A DNA stretch of 64,000 nucleotides from Nematostella vectensis (Eukaryota > Cnidaria > Anthozoa > Actiniaria > Edwardsiidae), in NCBI RefSeq assembly GCF_932526225.1, contig NC_064035.1:2355501-2419500 (forward strand), given 5' to 3'. The position numbers and the translations under genes are program-made. The notes below the pieces were generated by a model. That model had not been told where the DNA came from. It ran no database searches and worked only from the letters and a program-made list of their open reading frames with translations. Of the stretch, positions 37,201-46,704 are shown piece after piece; the first letter of the stretch is position 1; the number at the start of each line of letters is the position of its first letter.

Positions 37201-38115
37201 TTTCCTGCTTTGACTATTTTTCGTGTAAACACAAATTTCTTATAAAACAGCACCATCTTCTCCAAAGCACCATATAATAGTATGCAAATCGATCCAGCAA
37301 CATAATGTGTCAATTATTAATTAACCTTTTTCACTTATAATTCATTTGCTATGCTGACTCATACTGATACAACGCATTCGAGGTGAACTTACCAAAAGGT
37401 CAAACAAGGACGACTTAAATTTATAATGTGCAACTTCCGTGTCAAACGAGAGCCAGAGACCCTCTTTTAAAGCCTGCAAAATGTTAATGAAAAGCTATCA
37501 CATAAAAGTACTAAAAAGGGCTTTTTTTCAGAAATGGTATTTTTAGGGCATCTTTTTTAGGGTAGCAATACCTGGAGTGCAGGTAGTTTTAGGGGTATTT
37601 TTCGAAATTTCCCGACGAGCATCCCTATCATTTTTACCCTGAAGAACCCCCCCCCCCCCCCTCCCCCAAGTACTTTAACTTAAAGACTTTGCTCTTCTGA
37701 TCTTGAATCAGTTTGCCTATACACTATATGGACTATATAGTTCCGTTTTTTTACGTTAACAGTTTTCCTCGGATAACTCAGTTTTTATACTCACATGGCT
37801 GTAAATCACCCACGCTACTAGAGTGAACAAGAAATCAAACGCAGTAAGGAGGCAGAACATCCGTCTCGAGGGAGAAAACCGGTGAATGGCGAGACTGCCA
37901 CCAGAAATAAGCAAAGAGTTGGACTCGCGAATACTGGGCAGACCATTAGGCGTAAGGCGAGACATGCTGCTCAGGTCTACGGAGGAATAAACACGTCGAA
38001 GGAAACAAGGAAATGGTTTTCTAAACGAGCATCTTGGATGGGACGAGATGTCACCTGACGACTGAAGATTTGCATATCGTGACCGCAGCACAGCTGCACT
38101 ACAAATTTTCACCAC
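25236..38115 (-). CDS. STARD3: STARD3/MLN64 late-endosomal cholesterol transfer protein, 16 exons
   Basis: Coding exons: 38115-37795, 37473-37393, 36424-36347, 35282-35229, 34359-34267, 32707-32665, 32285-32228, 28727-28660, 28539-28487, 28068-27973, 27769-27710, 27370-27275, 27008-26929, 26766-26662, 25864-25771, 25382-25236, all in phase. From the first ATG this gives 508 aa; the ATG at 37965 (MSRLTPNG) gives 458 aa and fits human STARD3 (445 aa) better. The start of exon 7 could also be 32276 or 32267, all in frame. The first five exons encode the four-helix MENTAL domain (RRMFCLLTAFDFLF to WIETWVLDFK), which anchors the protein in late endosomes. A phospho-FFAT-like motif follows (SFYTPHGS), then a complete START domain for sterol (QAGGMVSSRDFVNLRHWQKR; ending NTDLKGWLPQYLIDQA). 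Introns hold two minisatellites and at least three mobile-element pieces. A Gypsy LTR begins 145 bp upstream of the first ATG. Confidence 0.94.
25890..26625. repeat. degenerate minisatellite of cagtacacatggacact-type units
   Basis: More than 30 copies of a loose 15-22 bp unit built on acactcagtacaca, with variants tggacactcagt, agacactcagt and tactagacactc. It fills the STARD3 intron between the last two START exons (25865-26661). The reading frame 25852-26067 is a by-product. Confidence 0.92.
28842..29090 (+). pseudogene. second GIY-YIG (Penelope-like) fragment, seed of the next repeat
   Basis: In two frames the plus strand reads KACGLQYVSSTTTKFWVRFN (a GIY-YIG core with V-S in place of V-G) and then VYRHFNLKGHRGLADLLVQI with IDRFHGDERSQLSQ. 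This follows the order of the domain at 24211-24528 but is only distantly similar, so it is a different family. A stop and a frameshift show decay. It lies antisense in STARD3 intron 7. Confidence 0.8.
29066..31910. repeat. 37-bp minisatellite with 1184-bp higher-order period
   Basis: About 77 copies of agtcaactatctcagggaga + aggaatcacaataggac. The first unit is the GIY-YIG coding fragment itself (the codons for SQLSQGEG). Rare variants mark longer duplications: gaaccac at 29307 and 30491, and aaatgggac at 29651 and 30835, are both exactly 1184 bp apart, which is 32 units. It lies in STARD3 intron 7. Confidence 0.97.
32994..33952. mobile_element. foldback element with TTAA duplication in STARD3 intron 5
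   Basis: The element 32998-33948 lies between TTAA copies (32994-32997, 33949-33952). Its inverted ends read GGGTGTACTGACATCTGTTG on the left and, on the right, the reverse complement GGGTGTACTGACATTAGTGT. Its length is 951 bp and it has no recognisable protein. The 69-codon frame at 33650-33859 shows no known pattern. Confidence 0.85.
35687..36300. mobile_element. hAT-type MITE in STARD3 intron 3
   Basis: A 602-bp element (35693-36294) with inverted ends CAGGGCTTCTAGAATTAC / CAGGGCTTCTGGAATCAC. Both flanks carry TTAATA. The CAGGG terminus is characteristic of hAT elements, although those normally make 8-bp duplications. Inside, short words such as attatgcggg and attacgcg recur several times. 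Confidence 0.8.
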
Positions 38116-38259
38116 AGGAGGCCCGCCAAAATTAAAAGGTACGAGACTTAAAAGTAAAAATCTTTTAAGAACTTTAAAGTTCTTTTTAATATAAGCGTAA
38201 ACAAGATATATTGTTTTTGTAATTTCTATCTATTCTTTAATAAAAGTGATGATAGATCG

Positions 38260-38383
38260 TGTAGTGTCCGGGCTACCTGTGTTAAGACCGGGCTACCTGT
38301 GTAAGGAGTATATTATATGGGATGTTCGTTCGTTGTAAAGCAGATGGTCGAGACAATAAACAGTTGTGTTTACGAATGCTATA
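38260..38383 (+). repeat. 5' LTR of Gypsy element 1
   Basis: A 124-bp LTR starting TGTAGTGTCCGGGCTACCTG and ending gaatgctata. It contains an internal 24-bp duplication around ccgggctacctgtg. A primer-binding site starting TGGCGACGAGTT follows at 38386. Its first bases resemble the LTR of Gypsy element 2 (TGTAGTATTGGGCTACCTGT), so the two elements are related. Confidence 0.8.
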
Positions 38384-38385
38384 AC

Positions 38386-38811
38386 TGGCGACGAGTTAGG
38401 GGATTTTTTACGAAAAACCCGGAGAAAGGCTAAAGAAATATCTGAGAAAAAAGCAGAGGGAGAATCCGAGAGAGATGAACCTCGAGCTTGGCAGTATTTC
38501 GACCTTCGACTGCAAGGGAAACCCGACCAGCATGGGACCACGATGGAAACGTTGGAAAGCGGCTTTTTAATACTATTTAGAGGCGAAAGATATCACGAAA
38601 GAATCGCAGAAGAAAGCACTGTTACTACACTGTGCAGGAATAGACGTGCAAGAGGTATTTACAACGCTAACCGACCCATTAGAAGAGGCGCCGACCGGAG
38701 ACACGTGTTATAAACAAGCGATAAGAATGCTCGACAGCTACTTTAGCCCGCAAATCAACACTGCTGGAGAATTGGAAGCAAAACTGACATATAACAACAA
38801 GCTATACTTGG
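38386..38811 (+). pseudogene. gag fragment of Gypsy element 1
   Basis: Follows the primer-binding site. The reading frame 38366-38713 and an overlapping one at 38646-38810 together look like the N-terminal half of a Gag: charged and helical, with EEAPTGDTCYKQAIRMLDSY near its end. A frameshift separates the two parts. It is cut off at about 38811 by the LINE. Confidence 0.6.
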
Positions 38812-39033
38812 GGGTTGTGGTTGTGGTTAAGCGCCTCTAGGCAGCACTTTCCAACTGTGACAAGAAATCGCAAAATTATCGAAGTTTCCTCCATCCTCAC
38901 CCTCAACTCAACGGTAGTCCATTCCCTAAATACCTTGAGATGGCCCTGTGCTATCCAAGTGCCGTGCTGAGAGGATTTCGCTCTGCGAGCACCCTAAACT
39001 TGCCTACAAACCTATGGCGTCGGTTGACTGGTC

Positions 39034-40755
39034 TTGGAATCACTCGAAGAAAACCGTCGAGGCTGCCGTGGAGGCGCACGATTTCGTTGCCTAGCTCCAA
39101 CCACGACAGATGTCTTGCCTCCTGATCCCATCCCCTATTTTGATCACGAAGAATTACTTACACCCCGGGAAGATGGAGGTTCAAATTTGCATACGGCCAA
39201 CCAAGAGATATTAAATATTCATAGTGACACCTTCGATTTACAAAGATCTGGGATCGCCTCAGTGGCCCAGCACAATTACCGCACAAGACCAAAACAAGCT
39301 CAAATAAGTCGCCGCAATCGAGCAAACCTCACCGTAATCAGAAGAGTCCCCGAAAAAGGAAAGAGAGTGTTCGGTCCGAGTATTCTCCTTGCTAACACCA
39401 TGTCTCTCGCCCCGAAGATCGACGAAGTACGAAGCGTCATCTTGGACGTAAATCCCGACTTAGGTTTCTTTACCGAAACCCGGCTGGGTGAGAATTCTTG
39501 CGAGAACGACCTTCAAATCCCTGGCTACCATTTCCTCGCCCGCAACCGGCGTAATGGCATGCTTCACGGTGGTGTCGGCCTCTATGTTAAGCAAAACATC
39601 CGCTTCAAAACTCTGAGCGCATTCTTTAACGGCGAAATCGACGCTCTTTGGGTCTGGCTGCGCCCTCCGAGACTACCTCGCGGCGTACCCTGTGTTGTCG
39701 CAGGCTCAATATACCACCCACAGTTCCTGGACGACAAATTCATGCTAGAGTATTTGTCCTTGTCTCTCACCGCAATTGAAGGTCTCTATCCTGGCTGCGG
39801 TCTGATGCTGTGTGGCGACTTCAACCGCCTCGACATCTCCCGTCTGACCTTCCAATTTAAACTGAAGCAGCTTGTGGACAAACCGACCCGTGGGAACCGG
39901 ATCCTAGATCTGGCTATTACCAACCTAGCTCAGCTATATGACAAAAACGCAGTGAGCATCGTGGCGCCGTTTGGTCTCTCGGACCATAATGTAGTAGTCA
40001 TCCATGCTAAAGCCCGTGTACCAGGGTCCAAGTGCAGCAGGAAAGTCATTACGAGGCGTGACACCCGTGCGAGCAGGAAATCTGAGCTCGGCCGCTACCT
40101 CTCCTCTGTAGACTGGTCACTAATTGACTTCGGCGCCTCCGGTGAGGATAAATCTAAGTTTTTGGTTGATTCCATCGATATTGGGCTTAACCTCATCATG
40201 CCTGTCAAGCAAACCAAGATCCATGCTGATGATACCCCTTGGGTCAATGCAGACTTCAAAAATCTCATCAAGCAACGCCAAAAAGCATTTCTCGCGGGTG
40301 ACACAGAGCGCTTCCTACACTACAGGAACACAGTCAACCGACAGCGGAAAACCCTCCGCAGCAGATACTTTACATCCAAGGTCGCGCAGCTGAGACACGC
40401 GCAACCCAGTCAGTGGTGGAGTGCTGTCAAACGCGTTGCTGGTATGACCCCTGCCTCAGGCCACGAAAGCGTGCTCTCCCACCTACAACTTGAAGGGTAT
40501 AACGAGAAGTCGAATGAGCAGGAGCTTGCCAACGCAATTAACTCTGCCTTTCTTGAGCCTATGGAACAGTTCCTACCACTGCAAGCTCCCCCTGCCTACG
40601 CTGAAGACTCCACCGTGCTCACTGTGTCTGAATCCACTGTCCTGTCCGCTCTGGCCAAACTGAACTCTCGTAAGGCTGCTGGCCCAGACAGTATACCCAA
40701 CTGGATACTGCGGGATTACGCTGAAATTCTGGTCCAACCAATCACCGCGATGTAG
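39034..40755 (+). pseudogene. LINE AP-endonuclease and start of reverse transcriptase, 573 codons open
   Basis: The endonuclease spans residues about 115-330: ANTMS, the catalytic glutamate in FFTETRLGE, LCGDFNRLDI and the closing SDHNVVVIH. The rest leads into the reverse transcriptase (LSALAKLNSRKAAGPDSIPN). A stop or frameshift at 40753 breaks the frame. The true start may be upstream of the first ATG in this frame. Confidence 0.85.
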
Positions 40756-40912
40756 TTTCAGAGAACAAAGACTCCCCCAATCGTGGAAACTTGCCGATGT
40801 CGTTCCAGTTCCAAGCTGAAGCCGGTAGTCGACGTCAACAAACACCTACGTCCTATCTCACATTTCAAAGCTTGCTGAGGAGTTCGTCGTTTCCTCCTAC
40901 GTAGGACCTGCT

Positions 40913-42062
40913 GTGTTGAAAATCGTGGACCACGACCAGTACGGAGGCATCCCAAAATCATCCACTTTCTTCGCGCTGACGTCTATGCTCCACCACTGGT
41001 CACAGGCGACCGACGCCACAGGATCGGCAGTGAGGGTCGTTCTGTTTGATTCCAGAAAGGCCTTTGACTTGATTGACCATAATCTTTTGGTACGCAAGAT
41101 CTTTGGTCTCGACATTCCTCGCGGTGTGGCGTGCTGGGTCGCAGACTTTCTGACGCACCGCAAACAGCGCGTAAAATTCTCTTTAGACTGCCTGTCGGAG
41201 TGGGGTCCAGTCCCCGCTGGAGTGCCTCAAGCAGCTGGAGTGCCTTAAGCTGGGCCCATGGCTGTTCCGACTTATGATAAACGATCTTTTTAGGCTAGCC
41301 GACACCCACACTTGGAAATATGTGGACGACACCAAAATTGCTGAAACTGTTCCCCGAGGCTCCCCTGGAAACGTGCAATCAGCAGTATCCGCTGTTGAGG
41401 CCTGGTCGCAATCTCAGGGAATGCAACTTAACGCTGAAAAGTGCAAGGAGCTGAGGTTTGACTTTAAGAAAATCATTCACAACTTTCCTCCCCTCGTGAT
41501 TGATAATCATGAGCTCCCCGTTGTCACGAACGCGAAGATCCTTGGAGTTACCATAACAGAAGATCTCAAATGTAACGCCCACGTCTCCGAATGTATTAAA
41601 AAGGCCAATAAGCGATTATGCTTCATTGTAATGTTAAAAAGAGCCCAACTCCCTATTATGGACATTATTGCCTTTTATCTTTCCACTATTAGGCCAGTTT
41701 TAGAATACTGCGCGCCTGGTTTCCACAATGCCCTCCCAGCATATCTCAGTGACGAGATCGAGAGAGTGCAGAAAAGAGTAATGTCCATTGTGTCACCACA
41801 AGCTAACTACCAGGACTGCCTTGCCAGCTATGGCTTACAGTCTTTGAAGGACAGACGGGGCGAACTCTGTCTTAATCTGTTCTCGTCTATTTCCACCTGC
41901 CCTAACCATAAGCTAGCGAACATCCTACCACCTAAGAACCAGTGTGGTTATAGTCTTAGACAATCCAGAACATTCTCAATCCCGCGCTGCCGAACCGAAC
42001 GTTTTAGGCGATCTTTCATCCCGGCCATGGCATCCAGTTGCACCACTAAATTTAAAGTATAA
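40913..42062 (+). pseudogene. LINE reverse transcriptase, broken into two frames
   Basis: The first part (40913-41248) has RKAFDLIDHNLLVRKI and the strand up to GVPQ. The second (41274-42062) has the catalytic YVDD box (KYVDDTKIAE) and the thumb region with LGVTI and RPVLEYCAPGFHN. A frameshift near 41250 lies between the palm motifs, so no active enzyme can be made from this copy. Confidence 0.87.
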
Positions 42063-42284
42063 TCCTAACTGAACATATCATATTCGCTCATTTTATAGTA
42101 TATAGCTTTTCTCTTATCATAGTCGCATTTTAGTTTATTACCTGTAATATACATATATATAGTTATATTTTTATTCCTTTTTTTTCGTTTTTACTCGATG
42201 TAAATTGCGCAATTAAGTGTTTTTTAGCTGCCATGCAATCTTTTTGAAATAAACTATCTATCTATCTCTGTCATGTTGTGCTCG

Positions 42285-43395
42285 CTTTGTTGTTATTGAA
42301 GAGAAGGCAAGACCTATACTGAGTAGACAGACCAGTGAAATTCTAGGAGTTCTTCGGATACAAGTGAATACGGTTCAAGAGGATGAACTATTTGAAGAGT
42401 ACAAGGAGTGTTTTACTGGAGTGGGGAAATTAAAATATTTCCAAGCTAACATACATGTTGATGAGACTGTAAGACCAGTTGCACAGAAAGCACGACCCAT
42501 ACCCTTTGGGCTAAGAGACAAGGTAAACCAGAAGCTTGAGGAGCTCAAGAACCTTGATATCATCGAGTAAGTGTCAGGGCCTACACCTTGGGTTAGTCCA
42601 GTTGTTATAGCACCCAAACCATCAGGAGAAATAAGTCTATGTGTTGACATGGGAATGGCTAATGAGGCTGTGGTACGGGGACGACACCCGATACCCACTG
42701 TGGATGAGATTCTGCACAACTTGAATGGGAGTACAACATTCAGCAAACTAGACCTCAAGTGGGGATTCCATCAGATTGAGTTGGATGAACAGTCTAGGGT
42801 TATCACCACATTTGCGACACACGAAGGTCTCTTCAGGTACAAGCGGCTCATGTTTGGCATTTCGTCGGCAACAGAACTATACCAACACATTGTGCAGCAA
42901 GTATTGTCAAGCTGCGAAGGAACCTATAATATTCATGACGACATAATCGTACATGGTCGCACTGTGGAGGAACATCATGCAAGGCTACGGAAGACTCTTG
43001 ATCTGCTAAAGAACAAGGGTTTGACTCTGAATAAAGAGAAGTGTGTTTTCAGGATGTCAGAACTGACATTTATGGGCTATCTCTTGTCAAGCAAGGGGAT
43101 TGGTCCCACAGAATCCAGGGTGGAAGCAGTATTGAGTGCTAAAGAACCGCAGACAGCAGGAGAGGTACGGAGTTTCCTAGGACTAGTCAACTTCAGTGCA
43201 CGCTTTATACCAGATTTAGCTACAACAGCAGAGCCACTGCGGAGGCTGACTAGGAAAGGAGAGGAATTTGTATGGGGTCAAGAGCAACAGAATGCATTTG
43301 ACACTCTAAAGAAAGATCTAAGCAAAGCAAACACTCTTGCTTACTTTGACAAGAATGTCTACGAGGCTAGTAACAAATGCAAGCCCTGTAGGCTT
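42285..43395 (+). pseudogene. Gypsy element 1 reverse transcriptase
   Basis: Open from about 42364, with one in-frame TAA at 42568-42570, then 42571-43419. Motifs: SPVVIAPKPSG, STTFSKLDLKWGFHQI, the catalytic IHDDIIVHG (normally YxDD) and FLGLVNFSARFIPDL of the connection. The SINE at 43396 cuts it before RNase H. The stop and the insertions show an inactive copy. Confidence 0.9.
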
Positions 43396-43800
43396 AGGGT
43401 GGAAGCATGGGTGGCCTAGTGTGTTAGCGCGTCGGCCTCTCACCGCTGTGGCCCAGGTTCGAATCCTGGCTCAAACTGGGGATTTTTCCGGGTTCCTGCC
43501 TTGAATCGAATTTGTCACAAGTGAGTTGAAGTTATTCTCCCGTGTTTCCAGTCTTCTCGGATAAGGACACTAAACCGGAGTTCCCGTCTCTTTAAGCTGT
43601 ACTACACTAAACCTGAACCGAAGGGACGTAAAAGAACCACTGGGGACGCAATAAACCCTCTGGCAGTGACCACCCCCAGTGACAGTGCTTACTAACCGAG
43701 GTTACACTTGAGTTGGAGCCGTGCTCTGTTGTGTCAACCTTACCGCTATTTCATATGTGTAATAGTGGTAGAAGCCTTATAAATCATAAATCAAATCACG
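43396..43800 (+). mobile_element. tRNA-derived SINE, about 400 bp
   Basis: The head has pol III promoter boxes: A box TGGCCTAGTGTG near 43411 and a perfect B box GGTTCGAATCC at 43457-43467. The body contains a block (acgtaaaagaaccactgggg) that recurs at 48538, and the tail is AT-rich (aaatcataaatcaaatca). It separates the Gypsy reverse transcriptase from RNase H. A body of this type may be one of the conserved SINE core domains; which one cannot be told here. Confidence 0.87.
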
Positions 43801-43803
43801 CAA

Positions 43804-44880
43804 GTGCAGAATGGGTGTGAGCGAGTAATAGCTTATGCAAGTCGCAGTCTCACTGATGTTGAGAAACGTTACTCCCAGACCGACAAGGAAGCTTTAGGTT
43901 TAGTCTGGGGATGTGAAAGATCCCACTTTTATTTGTATGGGGTGGAATTTGTGCTGCTAACAGATCACAAGCCTCTGGAAGTAATCTACTCTACAAAGTC
44001 CAGGACTTCTGCACGCATAGAATGCTGGGTGATGAGATTACAACCCTACAATTTCACAGTCAAACACATACCGGGAAAGGAGAACATTGCAGACTCACTT
44101 TCGAGGCTTACGGGAGCCAAAGGAGTGTGCATCAACACTGACGCGGACGAGTACATCCGTCATGTTGCAGAAATGGCAGCACCTGTAGCTATACCGATAG
44201 AGGAGATTGAGAGGGAATCTGCAGTCGACCCTGAGATTAAACAACTTCGGGACTGCATCCTAACAGAGAATTGGGATGGTGCTCCAGCTCAATACAAGGC
44301 TGTGAGACAGGAACTGTCTACCCTTGGTAAGCTAGTACTAAGGGGGACTAGATTGTTGATACCTACCAAATTACGGAAACAAGTTCTAGAGTTGGGTCAT
44401 GAGGGGCACCAAGGGGTAGTCAAAACAAAGCAAAGACTAAGGACTAAAGTGTGGTGGGCAGGGATTGATAGACAGGTGGAACAGAAGTGTAGAGCCTGTC
44501 ATGGGTGTCAGCTGGTAGGGGCATCCAACCCACCCGAACCCATGCGACACACAGTTCCCCACCCAACCCTGGAAAGACCTGGCAGGGGACCACTACCTTC
44601 TGGAGAGTATTTGTTGGTAGTTGTGGACTACTACAGCAGGTATTATGAGGTTGATATTGTGAGATCTGTAGTGCAAGATCATAGAAAGCTTAGACAAGAT
44701 TTTCTGTACCCATGGTCTCCCTGAATCGCTTAAAACAGACAACGGTCCTCAATTTGTGTCGGAAGAATTTGAAACATACCTAAAAGCAAATGACATTCAA
44801 CACAGGACAAGCACACCATTATGGCCCCAAGCTAATGGTGAGGTTGAGAGACAGAATCGTAGTCTATTGAAAGCACTTAA
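43804..44880 (+). pseudogene. Gypsy element 1 RNase H, zinc-binding domain and integrase start
   Basis: 43804-44724 encodes the RNase H half (VIAYASRSLTDVEKRYSQTD, LLTDHKPLE, HIPGKENIADSLSR) and the integrase HHCC finger (GHEGHQGVVKTKQ ... CRACHGCQ). After a frameshift at about 44715 the integrase core continues with TDNGPQF and NGEVERQNR. It is cut at 44880 by a DNA element. Confidence 0.9.
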
Positions 44881-46511
44881 ACACGAAGGCGCGGTATAAA
44901 AGGGCCTAAGCCCCGCCCCCATTTTCCAAATGAAGAGACATTCCAAAATGGCGGCCATTACCGTTACGAGCCCAGTCAAGAAAGAATGCCCCCAAATCTA
45001 ATGATTTGATATCAAACGAATAAATTATTTCCCAAATGAAAGAAAAGTTATGTTTGATTTGTACTTCAAGCCTTTCTTGGCAGCGAGAATGCATATTTGT
45101 CTTAGAATTCGTACATTTACGGCGCGAGCTCAAATCTCCCGCCTTTCCCTTCGACGCCATTTTTGGTATGCTTACCTTCATGACCCTCTAAGAAAAGGAT
45201 TTAGTGATCATGGGCCCGCAATGACTAAAGTAATTGCTTAGCAGTCTATGCTAAGGGATTATGCGTGCAACGGGGTGCAAGCAGAACTAAATTTTGCCAT
45301 AAGCGTGTTTAGAAAACATGATTTGTGGAGCGATTTTGCCTCATTTATTCGCACTTTTCTTGGCCGAGAGCATTTGTATTTCAATTAGACATTCGGTGAA
45401 ATAATGAAGAGCATTGTACTCTGGAAAGAAGCACCTAAAATGGGGAGAAGAGGAAAGGAATACAGGAAGAAAAAACATTGCGGAAAATAATCTGTGTTTT
45501 TGTAAGTTTGTACAGAAATAGCACACAAAAAAGTAGGACATTAGAACTAAACATAAGCAGCAAACATCAGGTATAAAGTCAAGATACAAGTCACTTTACA
45601 GCTGTAGTGTAAGAGGACACTTCAGTAAAACTCATTCTAGTAAAACAACAGGTGTAAAACAAATGCAAAGTGTCCCTTCTGCTGTTGTGCATATGTATAA
45701 GAATTAACCAAAAATCAAAAAATTGTTTTGACATTTACCTAAGCAGAAAGAAAATTTGGTGTAGTGGACAGGTCAGGGGATGTTGTTGAACCCCAGTTGA
45801 CTTCTACTTTGACAGAAAGTCAATTTGTCAAGATTTATCTTTATTATCTTTTTACCTAATTAAATAGTTGATCAATACATGTTTACCATGATCAGGCTTC
45901 GGCAACTAGCCCCAGTTTCATAAGATATTTCAGCAGCATCCAGGGAATGTGCAAGTGAAACCCTGATATTACATTATCTAGGGTGGTCATTACCTTGGGT
46001 CCTTTCTCTGGTGCCATCCTGCTGTTAGTACCAGACTTCTTGATCCGGAAGATAAAGAAAGGCTAAGGGAATTTTTGTCAACATACCCTCACCCTGTCTG
46101 TCATTCATAAGCATACTCAACAGAGTACTAGGTACACCTGTTTGAATAGGGAGTATAGTGCAGTCAACTTGATTTCTTGGAGAGCACTTGGTCATTAGAC
46201 CATTGTGCCCTACATCTTAGGCATAAGAACTCACCTTTTTCGAGGTTTGCAAACGTTATTTTCTGGTCATGCGTTAGCTCCTTTTTTTTTTGCGTAAATC
46301 ACGATGGTTTCGTAGCTTTATTTCTACTGAGTTTCGTTATTTACACATTCTATCGGACTAGAAGGTAGAATTGGCATTTTTATACACCAGGAAGCGCTTT
46401 GAAACCTCTCCCCTCTGCATTTTGTACTTGACTCACTCCACGGCGGTTGATTGACAAATGAGCCGATGCTTCCCTGGGAAGCGGCCTATTATACCGCGCC
46501 TTCGTGTTTAA
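44877..46511. mobile_element. foldback element with TTAA duplication inside the integrase
   Basis: The element 44881-46507 (1627 bp) lies between TTAA copies (44877-44880, 46508-46511). The inverted ends ACACGAAGGCGCGGTATAA match exactly for 19 bases. The Gypsy integrase frame stops at the left junction and resumes in the same frame at the right one, which confirms both borders. It has no recognisable protein. Confidence 0.92.
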
Positions 46512-46704
46512 CATTACACAAGCCGAGAAGAAGGACATACAACAGGAACTCAGAAAATTCCTGATTGCTTACCGAACAACACCTCAGAGCACGACTGGTG
46601 CAACACCATCTAAACTGTTATTCAACAGAGAAGTTAGATGTAAAATTCCAGAGATAAGAGAATTCAGAACAGAGGACAGTGAAGTTAGAGATCGGGATAG
46701 ACAG
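46508..46704 (+). pseudogene. Gypsy element 1 integrase C-terminal piece
   Basis: Reads QAEKKDIQQELRKFLIAYRT and TPQSTTGATPSKLLFNREV, the usual end of the integrase core (the family has AYRSTPHxxTGxSPxxLLF). Cut at about 46705 by the next element. Confidence 0.88.

Larger units (their letters stand above)
38812..42268 (+). mobile_element. non-LTR retrotransposon (CR1/L2-like) inserted in Gypsy element 1
   Basis: 3.4 kb with endonuclease and reverse transcriptase regions in one orientation and a 3' end of aataaactatctatctatct, a short-tandem tail in place of poly-A. That tail and an AP-endonuclease plus reverse transcriptase layout fit the CR1/L2/Jockey group; the exact clade is inferred. The reverse transcriptase is split by frameshifts. 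Gypsy sequence resumes at about 42270 well past the point where it stopped, so the insertion site also lost Gypsy DNA. Confidence 0.85.

Noticed and set aside
43405-43475. A tRNA gene with A and B boxes
   Set aside because: The fold is not a complete tRNA cloverleaf, and the sequence runs on into a SINE body with an AT-rich tail; it is the SINE head.
44906-45181. Short frames inside the TTAA element (44881-46507)
   Set aside because: No transposase motif or other recognisable domain; the element looks non-autonomous.
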